64,000 bases of DNA from Lysobacterales bacterium (GTDB taxonomy: Bacteria; Pseudomonadota; Gammaproteobacteria; Xanthomonadales; SZUA-5): NCBI GenBank assembly GCA_022841325.1, contig JALHRS010000012.1:1-64000 (forward strand). The letters run 5' to 3'. The position numbers and the translations under genes are program-made. Positions 1 to 9,378 of the stretch are shown piece by piece. Every line of letters starts with the position of its first letter. The stretch's first letter is position 1. The notes beneath the pieces were generated by a model. It ran no database searches. It was not told where the DNA came from and saw only the letters and a program-made list of their open reading frames with translations.

Positions 1-3000
1 GGGCGCTGCGCCGATAGTCCACTCCTGCAGTCAAGCCAATGGAATCGTAATCCAGCACCACCTCGCGGTTGCTGCCATTGACGTTCTGATCGCCGCGGCT
101 GATGGTTCCGTTCACGAAGAAGCCCCACGGACTGATGAGGTCTCCGGGGCCACCAATCTCCGGTTCGTCGGCATTCTGGAACAGGCCTTGCAGCAGGGCG
201 ATGGGAATACTCTGGGTGCCGTTGATGACGTTGAGCCCGCCCAGATTGACACCGGCGCCGCCACCATTGTGCAACTGACTCAGGCGGGAATCGATGTTGA
301 ACGACTGCGTGCTCGCGAGCTGGTTCAATGATGCGTGCTGCGACAGCACTTCCTCCGGATAGAGGGCGCGCAAGGCACTGCTGACCTCGGCGTTGCGGCC
401 GTTGGCGGCGTCCTGGTACAAGGCATCACAGAGCGCCGACACCTGCCCGCTGGAACCATCGCAGAGGTCGACGACCGGCAAGACGGCGTCGCCAGCCAGC
501 GTATCTCCGAGCGTCGCCTGCAGCAGCGACTCGCCAGCTTCTTCGCCCTCGGGCGGCAGCACCTCGGTACTGAGCAGAGCGCGGTTGTTGCTGAGCACCG
601 GGTCCGTGGTACGGGCCGACACCGACACTTCATTGCTGAGCGTTGCCCGCTGATTGGGGGCATCAACCGTCACGCTCAGCTGCAATTGCTGACCGGAGGA
701 CAAGGCTGCACTGGCTCTGCAGAGTACGGTGCCGGTACCGGAGCAGACCAATCCAGCCCCCGCCGCCGACACCAGCGTGGTCCCGGCTGGCAGGACCTCG
801 GTGATCAGTACTTCCTGGGCCGCCGCGGGCCCCAGATTGTTGACACGAACGCTGTAGCTGAATCGCTGAGCAAAGGCGAGCGGATCGTCACTGATGGTCT
901 GGCTGATGCTGAGATCCGCCGTTTCCGGTGGCGGCGGCGCCTGCGTCACCGTGATCTGTGCCACAGCCGAATTGTCGGACGGGTTGGGATCCGCCAGTGA
1001 CGAATTCACGTCCAGCAAGGCCTGGACCGACCCGCTGGCCGTATTTCCAATCTGAGCCCTCAGATTCAGGGCCGCACTGCCGCCGGCCGCGAGCGAAGTC
1101 AGACGGCAGTCGACGCCGCCACCGGCAGGTATGCAGGTGAAGCCGCCCCCTGCCCCGCTCTGAATCGTGAAGTCGCCATTGCTGCGGACCCGCACCAGGA
1201 CATTGGTCGCCGCCGAGGGGCCCAGATTGAGCACATTGGCGAGCAGATCCACCCTGTCTCCGGCAGCTGCCGACGCCGGCCCGGTCAGATTCAGGCGGAG
1301 ATCAGCGGTACTGGGATCGACACTGACGATCCTGGTGCTCTCCTGGGCGCTGTTGTTGGCCGTGACCGGATCGGCCTCCAGGGCGAAAACCGTGGCGCTG
1401 TTGCTGACCGTACCGGCGCTGTCGGCACGTACACGCAAGCTCAGCAGCGACTCCGCGCCCGGCGCCAGTGCTCCGGCCAAGGTGCATTCCGGCGCACCGA
1501 TCAGGGGACAGGTCCAGCCCGGGGAACTGCTGCCCAGCACCGCCATGTTCAACGAAGGACTGTTGACCACACGAATGCCGGTAGCCGAGCCCGGCCCCAG
1601 ATTGCGCACCCGGATCAGATACTCGAACTGCGTACCTGCGGTCACCGGATCGGCGCTGTCACTGATGTCCAGCGCCAGATCGGCGCTGACGGGCGGCGCC
1701 GTGCTGGTCACCGTCACGGTCGCATTGGACTGCAGCGGAGCCAGCCCCAGGGACTGCAACTGGGCGCGATTGACGAAGTTCCCGGCACTGGCCGGCAGCG
1801 TCTCCAGCACGATGGTACTGCTGGTACCCGCGGCCAGCGAGGGGCGCCGGCAGTCTACCCGTCCGGCGTCGAAGGTACAGGTCCAGCCGTCACCACCGGC
1901 GCTCTGGAACGTCAATCCCTGCGGCAAGTCGTCGAGCATCACCAGGCCCAGCGCCTCGCGTTGACCGCTGTTGCTCACCCTGAGATCAAACAGCGCACTC
2001 TGACCCAGCGCCACCGACGATTCCCGCGCCTGCTTGCTGAAACTCAGTGACTGCGCCTGGATGATGGTCGTTGCCTGCGTGGCGGACGCTCCGGTACTGT
2101 TTTCCTGACTGCTGGCCTGGGCGGTGTTGGTCACCGATCCCACCGCATCCCCGCGCACGCGCAGACTCACACTGGTACTGGCGCCTGCCGCAAGGGGCCC
2201 CGGATTGCTGCAGTTGACCACCACGGGAACCCCAGTGCCGGCGGTGCAGTTCCAGCCTGCGCCGACAAAACTCAGGTAGCTGAGACCGGCTGGCAAGGTG
2301 TCGATGACGGTCAGGCCAGTCTGACTGACGTTTCCGGCGTTGCTGAGGGTCAGAATGTAATCAAAGGGCGTGCCTACCGCGACCGGGTCGACACTGTCGG
2401 TCTTGGTCAGATTCAGCGTGGTCACGGCGGCCACGACGGTGACCGGCAATGACACCAGATTGTTGGCCGTCACCGGGTCGAAGTTGTCGGAACTGATCGA
2501 CCCCTGCTGGTTGAAGGGCCCGCCGGCGGTACCCGGCGCACTCAGCGTCAGGCTTGCCGCAGTGCTGCTGCCGCTGGCCATCGTGGCCCGCTGACAGCTG
2601 ACCGACTGGCCGGAGGCCAGGCACGACCAGCCGGCTCCGCCGCTGACCACACCCACCGAGAAACCCGGGGAAATCGTGGCGGTCGCGGTGACGTTGGAGG
2701 CCACATCCGGACCCAGATTGCTCGTCACCAGGTCCAGCGTGAACGAGCTGCCCGCGACCACCGACGAGACCGCGTTCAGTTGCACGGCCAGATCGGAGTT
2801 GCCGCGAATCGACGCTGTGGCCGAGGCCTGATTGTTGGCCGGAACCGGATCAGGATCAGCACTGCTGACGGTTGCCGTATTGGCAACCGAGGTACCGCCC
2901 GGCGGCACCGCGCTGTCGTAGATCACCTGCAGGTCCAGCGGCGCACTGCTCTGCCCGGCAGCCAGCGTCGGCGCATAGCTGCAGTTGACGTTGCCGCTGC

Positions 3001-4135
3001 AGCTCCAGCCGGAGCCGCTGAAACCCTGCAGCACGATGCCGGCCGGCAGTGGATCGGCTATCTGGATGCCGCTGGCGGTCTGGGTACTGCTGATCGCATT
3101 GCTGACCACCAGGCGGTAGACAAAAGGCACATTGCGCGGAATCGGCTGGCTACCGACCACAACCTTGGTCAGTGCCAGATCGACCGAGCCGGGGGCCACC
3201 GCAGTCACGGCGATGGCGGCATTGGCCGTTGCCGGCGTCGGATCATTGGCGCTTGAGGTTGCCGTCAGTCCCAGGCTGGCGCTGCCGGTGCCCGGTCCGG
3301 CAACGCCGTTGATGGTGATCGGCGCCGCGTTCAAGCCGTTGGCCAGGGTTCCGCTGGGCGTTCCCCCCTGATAGGTACAGCTGATGGCACCGCCCGTGTG
3401 CGTGCAGATCCAGGACGGCGAGACGCTGAAACTGCTGAAAACCACCGCCCCACTGAGCGTGCCGCTGACCTGAAGCGAGGGCGCCGCGCCGGGCCCGGCG
3501 TTGCTGACGTTCGCGGTGAAACTGATCGGCGTTCCAACTTCAACTGTAGTGGCACTGCCGCTGAGCGTCAGATTCAGATCGGCATTGCCATTCACCACCT
3601 GGGTGCTCTGGGTGATGTTGGTGTTGTTGGACGGATTGGCATCCGGCTCCAGCGATGAAGCACTGACGGTGACCTGTACCACCTGCGCCGTTGGCGGTGC
3701 GGTGAAGCGCAAGCGCAGCAGCGGTGCGCTGCCGGGCGAGGGAATGCTGCCTGCATTCAGCGTGCAGTTGATGACCGTCGAGCTGATGCAGGTCCAGCCC
3801 GGGGTCGCCTGCGCGACCGGCGTCAATGCGCCCGAATAGAACACCGAGACATCGACCATGCTTGCCGCGGCCGTGCCGATGTTGCCAAGGCTGATGTCGT
3901 AATCCACATTCTGACCGACAGAGACCGGATCGGGGGCGTCAATCACGGTGACAGTCAAGTCCGGGCCCGGTCCTCTGACCGTCGATCCGGTTTCCGTGTC
4001 CGTGCCCACGCCTGCGCCCGACTGGGCCAGGACAGCCGACGGCAAGCCAGCGAGCAGCACGACCAGCGCCAGCGAAGCCAAGGGCATCATCCGCAGGCGC
4101 AGTTTCGCCTCCCCAAACCATCCATCTCGATTCAC
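1..4135 (-). CDS. DUF11-type repeat autotransporter, C-terminus beyond window edge (partial)
   Basis: One uninterrupted minus-strand frame of about 1378 codons runs off the left edge. The GTG at 4135 follows a G-rich Shine-Dalgarno-like stretch; an in-frame ATG at 4171 is an alternative. The N-terminus is a signal peptide (RLRMMPLASLALVVLLAG then AVLAQ). About nine repeats of roughly 120 residues follow, each with phrases such as NLGP, GWSC, SCxx, LAAG and DPVPANN, typical of DUF11/CARD-like Ig-type adhesin repeats. After the last repeat a linker leads to SPWGFFVNGTISRGD and LDYDSIGLTAGVDYRR, which are characteristic first strands of an autotransporter beta-barrel. I infer a type V secreted surface protein. 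The rest of the barrel lies outside the window, so completeness cannot be judged. Confidence 0.85.
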   Translation of the reverse strand, partial: MNRDGWFGEAKLRLRMMPLASLALVVLLAGLPSAVLAQSGAGVGTDTETGSTVRGPGPDLTVTVIDAPDPVSVGQNVDYDISLGNIGTAAASMVDVSVFYSGALTPVAQATPGWTCISSTVINCTLNAGSIPSPGSAPLLRLRFTAPPTAQVVQVTVSASSLEPDANPSNNTNITQSTQVVNGNADLNLTLSGSATTVEVGTPISFTANVSNAGPGAAPSLQVSGTLSGAVVFSSFSVSPSWICTHTGGAISCTYQGGTPSGTLANGLNAAPITINGVAGPGTGSASLGLTATSSANDPTPATANAAIAVTAVAPGSVDLALTKVVVGSQPIPRNVPFVYRLVVSNAISSTQTASGIQIADPLPAGIVLQGFSGSGWSCSGNVNCSYAPTLAAGQSSAPLDLQVIYDSAVPPGGTSVANTATVSSADPDPVPANNQASATASIRGNSDLAVQLNAVSSVVAGSSFTLDLVTSNLGPDVASNVTATATISPGFSVGVVSGGAGWSCLASGQSVSCQRATMASGSSTAASLTLSAPGTAGGPFNQQGSISSDNFDPVTANNLVSLPVTVVAAVTTLNLTKTDSVDPVAVGTPFDYILTLSNAGNVSQTGLTVIDTLPAGLSYLSFVGAGWNCTAGTGVPVVVNCSNPGPLAAGASTSVSLRVRGDAVGSVTNTAQASSQENSTGASATQATTIIQAQSLSFSKQARESSVALGQSALFDLRVSNSGQREALGLVMLDDLPQGLTFQSAGGDGWTCTFDAGRVDCRRPSLAAGTSSTIVLETLPASAGNFVNRAQLQSLGLAPLQSNATVTVTSTAPPVSADLALDISDSADPVTAGTQFEYLIRVRNLGPGSATGIRVVNSPSLNMAVLGSSSPGWTCPLIGAPECTLAGALAPGAESLLSLRVRADSAGTVSNSATVFALEADPVTANNSAQESTRIVSVDPSTADLRLNLTGPASAAAGDRVDLLANVLNLGPSAATNVLVRVRSNGDFTIQSGAGGGFTCIPAGGGVDCRLTSLAAGGSAALNLRAQIGNTASGSVQALLDVNSSLADPNPSDNSAVAQITVTQAPPPPETADLSISQTISDDPLAFAQRFSYSVRVNNLGPAAAQEVLITEVLPAGTTLVSAAGAGLVCSGTGTVLCRASAALSSGQQLQLSVTVDAPNQRATLSNEVSVSARTTDPVLSNNRALLSTEVLPPEGEEAGESLLQATLGDTLAGDAVLPVVDLCDGSSGQVSALCDALYQDAANGRNAEVSSALRALYPEEVLSQHASLNQLASTQSFNIDSRLSQLHNGGGAGVNLGGLNVINGTQSIPIALLQGLFQNADEPEIGGPGDLISPWGFFVNGTISRGDQNVNGSNREVVLDYDSIGLTAGVDYRRSA

Positions 4136-4391
4136 GAATATCCCCCGGCACCCTCTGTGTCTGAGATGCATTTCACGCTGATTGCGCTGCGGTAGCAAGC
4201 GCAGCAGGTCAATTTCCGCAGCAGATAACGAACAAACGGAATATCCAGTCCCTTCGGGACACTCGATCCAGCCACCAGGGCCCGTCTGAAACCGCGAGTC
4301 AGACCATGACTACGCCGCAGCATCCAGATGCTCGCAGAAAGCCAGAACGATCCGGTTCGGCCACCCCCCGGGACCAGGCCTAGACCCTACA
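4136..4391. promoter_or_regulatory. Divergent intergenic region between autotransporter and yfhM
   Basis: This 256-bp gap must hold the promoters of two divergent genes. I see no convincing sigma-70 hexamer pair and no hairpin; it also contains the alternative ATG of the leftward gene at 4171. Confidence 0.3.
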
Positions 4392-7300
4392 ATGCCGACC
4401 ACGGAATTCCCGCAACGTGCCACCCGGAGTCATGCCATGTCCATGCTCGCCCCCGCTTGCCATCGCCACCTGCAATTGACGGCAGAAGGACGCCGGAAGC
4501 AAGGCTGGTGGTGCTGGCCGCGGCTGATCTGGGTGGCCCTGCTCCTGCTGCTGGCGGCCTGCGGGCGCACGCCTGAGGCGCCAACGACATCATCCGCAGA
4601 GCCTGCCGTCGAAGCGCCCAGCGGCTTTGCCGTGGCTGCAGTCACCGGCGAAGCCAGCGACGGTCGCCCGGCGCTGACCGTGCGTTTCAGCCGGCCGCTG
4701 GCGCAAGCCCAGGATCTGGGGCAGTTCCTCAAGGTCACCGACAGTGATGGCAAGGCCGTCGATGGCGCCTGGATCACCGATGACGGCGAGCGTATTGCGC
4801 GCTTTCCGCACGTCAAGGCGCAACAAGAGTTTACGGTTGAGATCCTGCCGGGTGTCGTGGCTGCGGACGGCAGCACGCTGGCCGAAGGCCTCAGTCGCAA
4901 GGTGCAGTCGGTGGATCTGCCGCCGGCCGTGGGCTTTGCCAGCCAGGGCAGCATTCTTCCTAGCCTCGGCACCGACGGACTTCCGATCGTCAGCGTCAAC
5001 ATCGCCGAGGTCGACGTCGAGTTCTTCAAGGTGCGCGCCGACAATCTGCCGCGTTTTCTCGGCGAGTTCCAGGGCGGTGGACGACGTGGTTACTGGGATC
5101 TCAACCAACTCAAGCGGATGGCCGATTCGGTCTACCTGAACCGCTTTGTCATCAACGCTGCCGCCAACGAACGCAAGATCTCGCATCTGCCGGTTCATCA
5201 GATTGCGGAACTGGAAGCGCCCGGCGTGTACTTCGCGGTGCTGAAACCGAGCGGTCAGTACGACAGCGAGTTCCAGACCACCTATTTCGTGCGCAGTGAC
5301 ATTGGCATCCACAGCCGTGTGCATGGCGACAAGCTGTGGGTGGCGACGCGCTCGCTGGGCGATGGCGAGGCGCTCAGCGGGGTCGAGGTGTCGATACTGG
5401 ATGCCAACGGCGCGGAGGTCGTCAAGGGCGTCAGCGATGGCGACGGCATGCTCGATCTGAGCTACCGGATCAACACCCGCCATGTGCTGGTCGGCCGTCG
5501 TGGCGAGCAGATGTCCATGCTCGGCTTCAATCAGCCGGCGCTGGATCTGTCGGATTTCGATGTCGCGGGCAACACCGCAGCCGAACTCAGCGTGTTCCTG
5601 TGGTCGGGCCGTGACCTCTATCGCCCGGGCGAAACGCTGCGGGTGTCGGCGCTGCTGCGCGATTACGACGGCCGTCCGATCGCGGGTGAGCAACCGCTGT
5701 TCGCGACCCTGCGCCAGCCTGATGGTCGCCCCTACGCCAGCAGCCAGCTGCTGGCCGGCAAGGGCGGCTATTACGCCTACGAGAAGGCCATGACCAGCGA
5801 CGCGCCCACCGGACGCTGGCGCCTGGACGTGAGCCCTGATCCCACCGGTGAGCGCGCGGTCTACAGCTACAGCCTGCGTATCGAGGAGTTTCTGCCCGAG
5901 CGCATGAAGCTCAATCTGGACAGCGCGCAGCAGACCCTCAAGCCGGGCGATCCGCTCGATTTCAGCGTTGAGGGTGCCTATCTGTACGGCGCCCCGGCGG
6001 CGGGCAACCGCTTCACCGGCACGCTCAGTTATGCGGTCGACACCCATCCGGTCGAAGGGCTGAAGGGCTATGTGTTCGGCGATCCGGTCAATCCGCCGAA
6101 CAAGGAACCGGTGGACGCGGTCGACACCACGCTGGATGCGGCCGGTGAGCTGGCCCAGTCACTGGAACTGCAGCCCGGCACGGTGGCCGGCCCGATTTCG
6201 GTGACCTTGTTCGGCAGCCTCTACGAGAGCGGCGGGCGCCCGGTATCGCGCATCCTCAAGCGCACGCTGTGGCCGGCGTCGCAGCTGGTGGCGGTGCGGC
6301 CGCTGTTCGATCCGGAGAACCTCTCCGGCGGTCAGGAGGCGCGCTTTGAAGTGCTCAAGGTCGATGCCCAGGGCCAGCGGGTGGCGGCCAGCGGGCTGCA
6401 GGCCCGCCTGATCCGCGAGGATCGTGACTACAACTGGACCTACGACAGCTCGCTCGGCTGGCGCGTCGATTTCACCCAGCGCTTTGTCGAAGTGGAACAG
6501 CGCAATCTGGATCTGCCGGGCGAAAATCCGGGCAGCATCGGCTTCAATGTCCAATGGGGCCCCTACCGCCTGGAAATCACCGATCCGGCCACCGGCCTGA
6601 TCACCCGTTATCCGTTCACCGCCGGCTGGAGTTACGACGACGACAACCGCGGCGTCGATGCCCGGCCCGACAAGGTCAAGCTGGCGCTGGACCAGAGCAG
6701 CTACCGCGCCGGCGACAGACTGACGCTGACGATCACCCCGCCGCATGACGGCCCGGGGCTGCTGCTGGTCGAAAGCGACCAGCTGATCCACAGCCAGGGT
6801 TTCAACGCGCGCGCCGGTGTCGAGATCAAGCTCGAGGTCGCACCGAGCTGGGAGCGCCACGATGTCTACATCACGGCGCTGGTGTTCCGTCCCGGCACCG
6901 CCGCCGACAAGATCACGCCCTCGCGCGCCGTCGGCATCGTCCATGTGCCCATAGACCGCAGCGACCGCAGCATCGCCGTGGCGGTGTCGGCGCCCGAGCG
7001 CATGCGCCCGCAGGAAGCGCTGAAGGTGACCGTGTCGGCCCCGGATCTGGCTGGACAGGAAGCCTATGTCACGGTCTCCGCGGTCGATCAGGGCATCCTC
7101 AACATCACCCGCTTCGAAGTGCCCGACGCGGTCAAGTTCTTCTTTGGCAAGCGCCGCTATGCGGTGGAGGCCTACGACCTCTACGGACGCATCATCGAGG
7201 CGCTGGCCGGCGAACGCGCCCGCCTCAAGTTCGGTGGCGACATGGCTGTGCCCGGCCTGCCGCAGGCACGTCGACCGACAGCCAAGGTGCTGACCGTCGA

Positions 7301-9371
7301 CCTCTACAGCGGCCCGATCGCGCTGGATGCCGCCGGCAAGGCCGAGATCAGCCTGCCGGTCCCGGACTTCAACGGCGCGCTCAGGGTCTCGGCCCTGGCT
7401 TTCGGCAAGGACCGCTATGGTTCGGCCTCCGCTGAAACTCTGGTGCGCGCGCCGCTGGTGGCCGAGGTCAGCACGCCTCGGGTGATGGCGCCGGGCGATC
7501 GCGCAGTGCTGACCCTGGACCTGCAGAATCTGTCCGGCGCAACCCAGAATCTCGACGTGCGCTTCGCCGCGGATTCGCCGATTGCCATCGATGACGCCAG
7601 CCGCCAGCTGAGCCTCGCCGACAATGCCCGCACGACGCTGCGATTCCCGCTGCGGGCATTGGCCGATGTCGGTGTCGGCAAATTCCGACTGCAGGTCCGC
7701 GGCGGGGCGATCGCCCTCGATCGCGATTGGGAGATCGCCGTGCGTTCGCCCCATGCACCGGAACGGCGCAGTCGCGTCGAGCAACTCAGCGGACCGGGCA
7801 GCGTCGATCTGGGCGTATCCACGCAGGGCCTGCTGCCGGCCAGCGTGCGCTCGCGGGCCAGCGTCTCCACGCGCGTGCCCCTGCCGATCGGGCGCCTGAT
7901 CGGCGAACTGATGGAATACCCCTATGGCTGCATCGAGCAGACCACCAGCAAGGGCTATCCCTATGTGCTGCTGGATGAGGCCGGCAGCAAGGCGCTGGGT
8001 ATCGCCAGTCTGGATCCGGCCAAGCGCAGTGCCAATGTCCAGTTTGCGATCGACCGCATTGCCTCGATGCAGCTGGACGACGGCCACTTCAGCTTCTGGC
8101 CGGGCAGCAGCGACTACTCCGATCCCTTGATGACACCCTATGTGGTCGAGTTCCTGCAGGACGCAGCAGCCGCCGGATTCACGGTGCCGGCCCGGGTACT
8201 GCAGAAGTCGCTGGAGCGTCTGCGCGAAGACCTGCTGAGTGGCGGCGTGGTCGCCTGGGAGCGGGTCTGGGGCGATCCGGCCGACCATGTGCGACTGGCC
8301 TTCAATGCCCACGCCGCGCTGGTGCTGGCGCGGGTCAATCAGGCACCGCTGGGCACGCTGCGCAATATCTACGACAACAACCGCGATGACGCCCGGGGTC
8401 CGCTGCCGCTGATGCGCCTGGCGGTGGCGCTGCAGAAATCGGGCGACCAGGAACGCGCCGCGGCCGCGGCGAAACTGGCTCTGGGTAAACGCTACGCCCG
8501 CAACAATGACTACTGGGGCGATTACTACACCGCACTCGGCGACCGTGCGGAGGCTCTGGCGCTGGCCGTGACCCATGGCTTCCTGGCCGATGACCAGGGG
8601 GCACGCCTGCTCAAGCTCGGTCAGGACGCCCAGGCCAGCCGCTGGATCGGCACCCACGACGCCCTGGCCCTGCTGAAACTGGGCAAGGCCTTGTCGGGCA
8701 GCGGCGGCACCTTGTCCGGCCAGCTGCTGATCGGTGGCGTCGCCGAGGGCTTCGCCAGTTCCGGCTGGTTCACCCGCGACCTGGTCATCGAAGACCTGCG
8801 CGCCGGTGCCGCGCTGCAGATCGACAGCAAGAGCCGCTACTACCTGGTCCAGGACACCGTCGGCATTCCCGAGAGCGCGCCGGCTGCCAGCAGCAATGGC
8901 GTCAACATCGACAGCCACTGGTATCGCCATGACGGCAGCGCATTCACCGGCGACACCCTCAAGGAGGGCGAAGGACTGGTGGTGCACATCAAGATCCAGG
9001 CCAGCGAGCGCATGCCCGACACGCTGGTGGAAGCGCCGCTCCCTGGTGGTCTGGAGATCGAGAACCTCAACCTGATGGACAGCAAGCAGCTGGCCGATCT
9101 GGTCATCGAGGGCACCAATCTCGACGAATGGCGCAGCTACTCGGCCAATGTCCGCTTCCAGGAGTATCGCGAGGACCGCTTCGTCGCTGCGGTATCGCTG
9201 GAACAGGGTGGCGAGGTCGATCTCTACTATCTGGTGCGGGCGGTGTCGCCGGGCGAGTATCTGATTCCCGCACCCTACGTCGAGGACATGTACCGACCGG
9301 AACTGCGCGCCCAGGGAGCGCCATCGGCAGCGCGGCTGAAGGTGGTGGCGCCGACGGCGTCCGCGCCATGA
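4392..9371 (+). CDS. yfhM: Bacterial alpha-2-macroglobulin lipoprotein with thioester motif
   Basis: Product of 1659 aa, close to E. coli YfhM (about 1650 aa). A hydrophobic stretch ends in the lipobox LLAAC (Cys57), so it is an outer- or inner-membrane-anchored periplasmic lipoprotein; the first 35 residues are long for a signal peptide and ATG 4437 (residue 16) may be the true start. The thioester motif GCIEQ is at Cys1180, matching the position in the E. coli protein. The family traps attacking proteases by covalent capture. MG domains and the conserved SAVDQGILN-like segment (here VSAVDQGILNITRF) precede the thioester domain. It lies 7 bp upstream of pbpC, the classical pairing in which the protease trap protects periplasm exposed when the wall is repaired. 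Confidence 0.93.
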   Translation: MPTTEFPQRATRSHAMSMLAPACHRHLQLTAEGRRKQGWWCWPRLIWVALLLLLAACGRTPEAPTTSSAEPAVEAPSGFAVAAVTGEASDGRPALTVRFSRPLAQAQDLGQFLKVTDSDGKAVDGAWITDDGERIARFPHVKAQQEFTVEILPGVVAADGSTLAEGLSRKVQSVDLPPAVGFASQGSILPSLGTDGLPIVSVNIAEVDVEFFKVRADNLPRFLGEFQGGGRRGYWDLNQLKRMADSVYLNRFVINAAANERKISHLPVHQIAELEAPGVYFAVLKPSGQYDSEFQTTYFVRSDIGIHSRVHGDKLWVATRSLGDGEALSGVEVSILDANGAEVVKGVSDGDGMLDLSYRINTRHVLVGRRGEQMSMLGFNQPALDLSDFDVAGNTAAELSVFLWSGRDLYRPGETLRVSALLRDYDGRPIAGEQPLFATLRQPDGRPYASSQLLAGKGGYYAYEKAMTSDAPTGRWRLDVSPDPTGERAVYSYSLRIEEFLPERMKLNLDSAQQTLKPGDPLDFSVEGAYLYGAPAAGNRFTGTLSYAVDTHPVEGLKGYVFGDPVNPPNKEPVDAVDTTLDAAGELAQSLELQPGTVAGPISVTLFGSLYESGGRPVSRILKRTLWPASQLVAVRPLFDPENLSGGQEARFEVLKVDAQGQRVAASGLQARLIREDRDYNWTYDSSLGWRVDFTQRFVEVEQRNLDLPGENPGSIGFNVQWGPYRLEITDPATGLITRYPFTAGWSYDDDNRGVDARPDKVKLALDQSSYRAGDRLTLTITPPHDGPGLLLVESDQLIHSQGFNARAGVEIKLEVAPSWERHDVYITALVFRPGTAADKITPSRAVGIVHVPIDRSDRSIAVAVSAPERMRPQEALKVTVSAPDLAGQEAYVTVSAVDQGILNITRFEVPDAVKFFFGKRRYAVEAYDLYGRIIEALAGERARLKFGGDMAVPGLPQARRPTAKVLTVDLYSGPIALDAAGKAEISLPVPDFNGALRVSALAFGKDRYGSASAETLVRAPLVAEVSTPRVMAPGDRAVLTLDLQNLSGATQNLDVRFAADSPIAIDDASRQLSLADNARTTLRFPLRALADVGVGKFRLQVRGGAIALDRDWEIAVRSPHAPERRSRVEQLSGPGSVDLGVSTQGLLPASVRSRASVSTRVPLPIGRLIGELMEYPYGCIEQTTSKGYPYVLLDEAGSKALGIASLDPAKRSANVQFAIDRIASMQLDDGHFSFWPGSSDYSDPLMTPYVVEFLQDAAAAGFTVPARVLQKSLERLREDLLSGGVVAWERVWGDPADHVRLAFNAHAALVLARVNQAPLGTLRNIYDNNRDDARGPLPLMRLAVALQKSGDQERAAAAAKLALGKRYARNNDYWGDYYTALGDRAEALALAVTHGFLADDQGARLLKLGQDAQASRWIGTHDALALLKLGKALSGSGGTLSGQLLIGGVAEGFASSGWFTRDLVIEDLRAGAALQIDSKSRYYLVQDTVGIPESAPAASSNGVNIDSHWYRHDGSAFTGDTLKEGEGLVVHIKIQASERMPDTLVEAPLPGGLEIENLNLMDSKQLADLVIEGTNLDEWRSYSANVRFQEYREDRFVAAVSLEQGGEVDLYYLVRAVSPGEYLIPAPYVEDMYRPELRAQGAPSAARLKVVAPTASAP

Positions 9372-9378
9372 CCTGAGC

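Noticed and set aside
335-1964. Plus-strand open frames across the first 2 kb
   Set aside because: They lie opposite the DUF11/autotransporter frame, which shows repeat motifs, a signal peptide and a barrel start.
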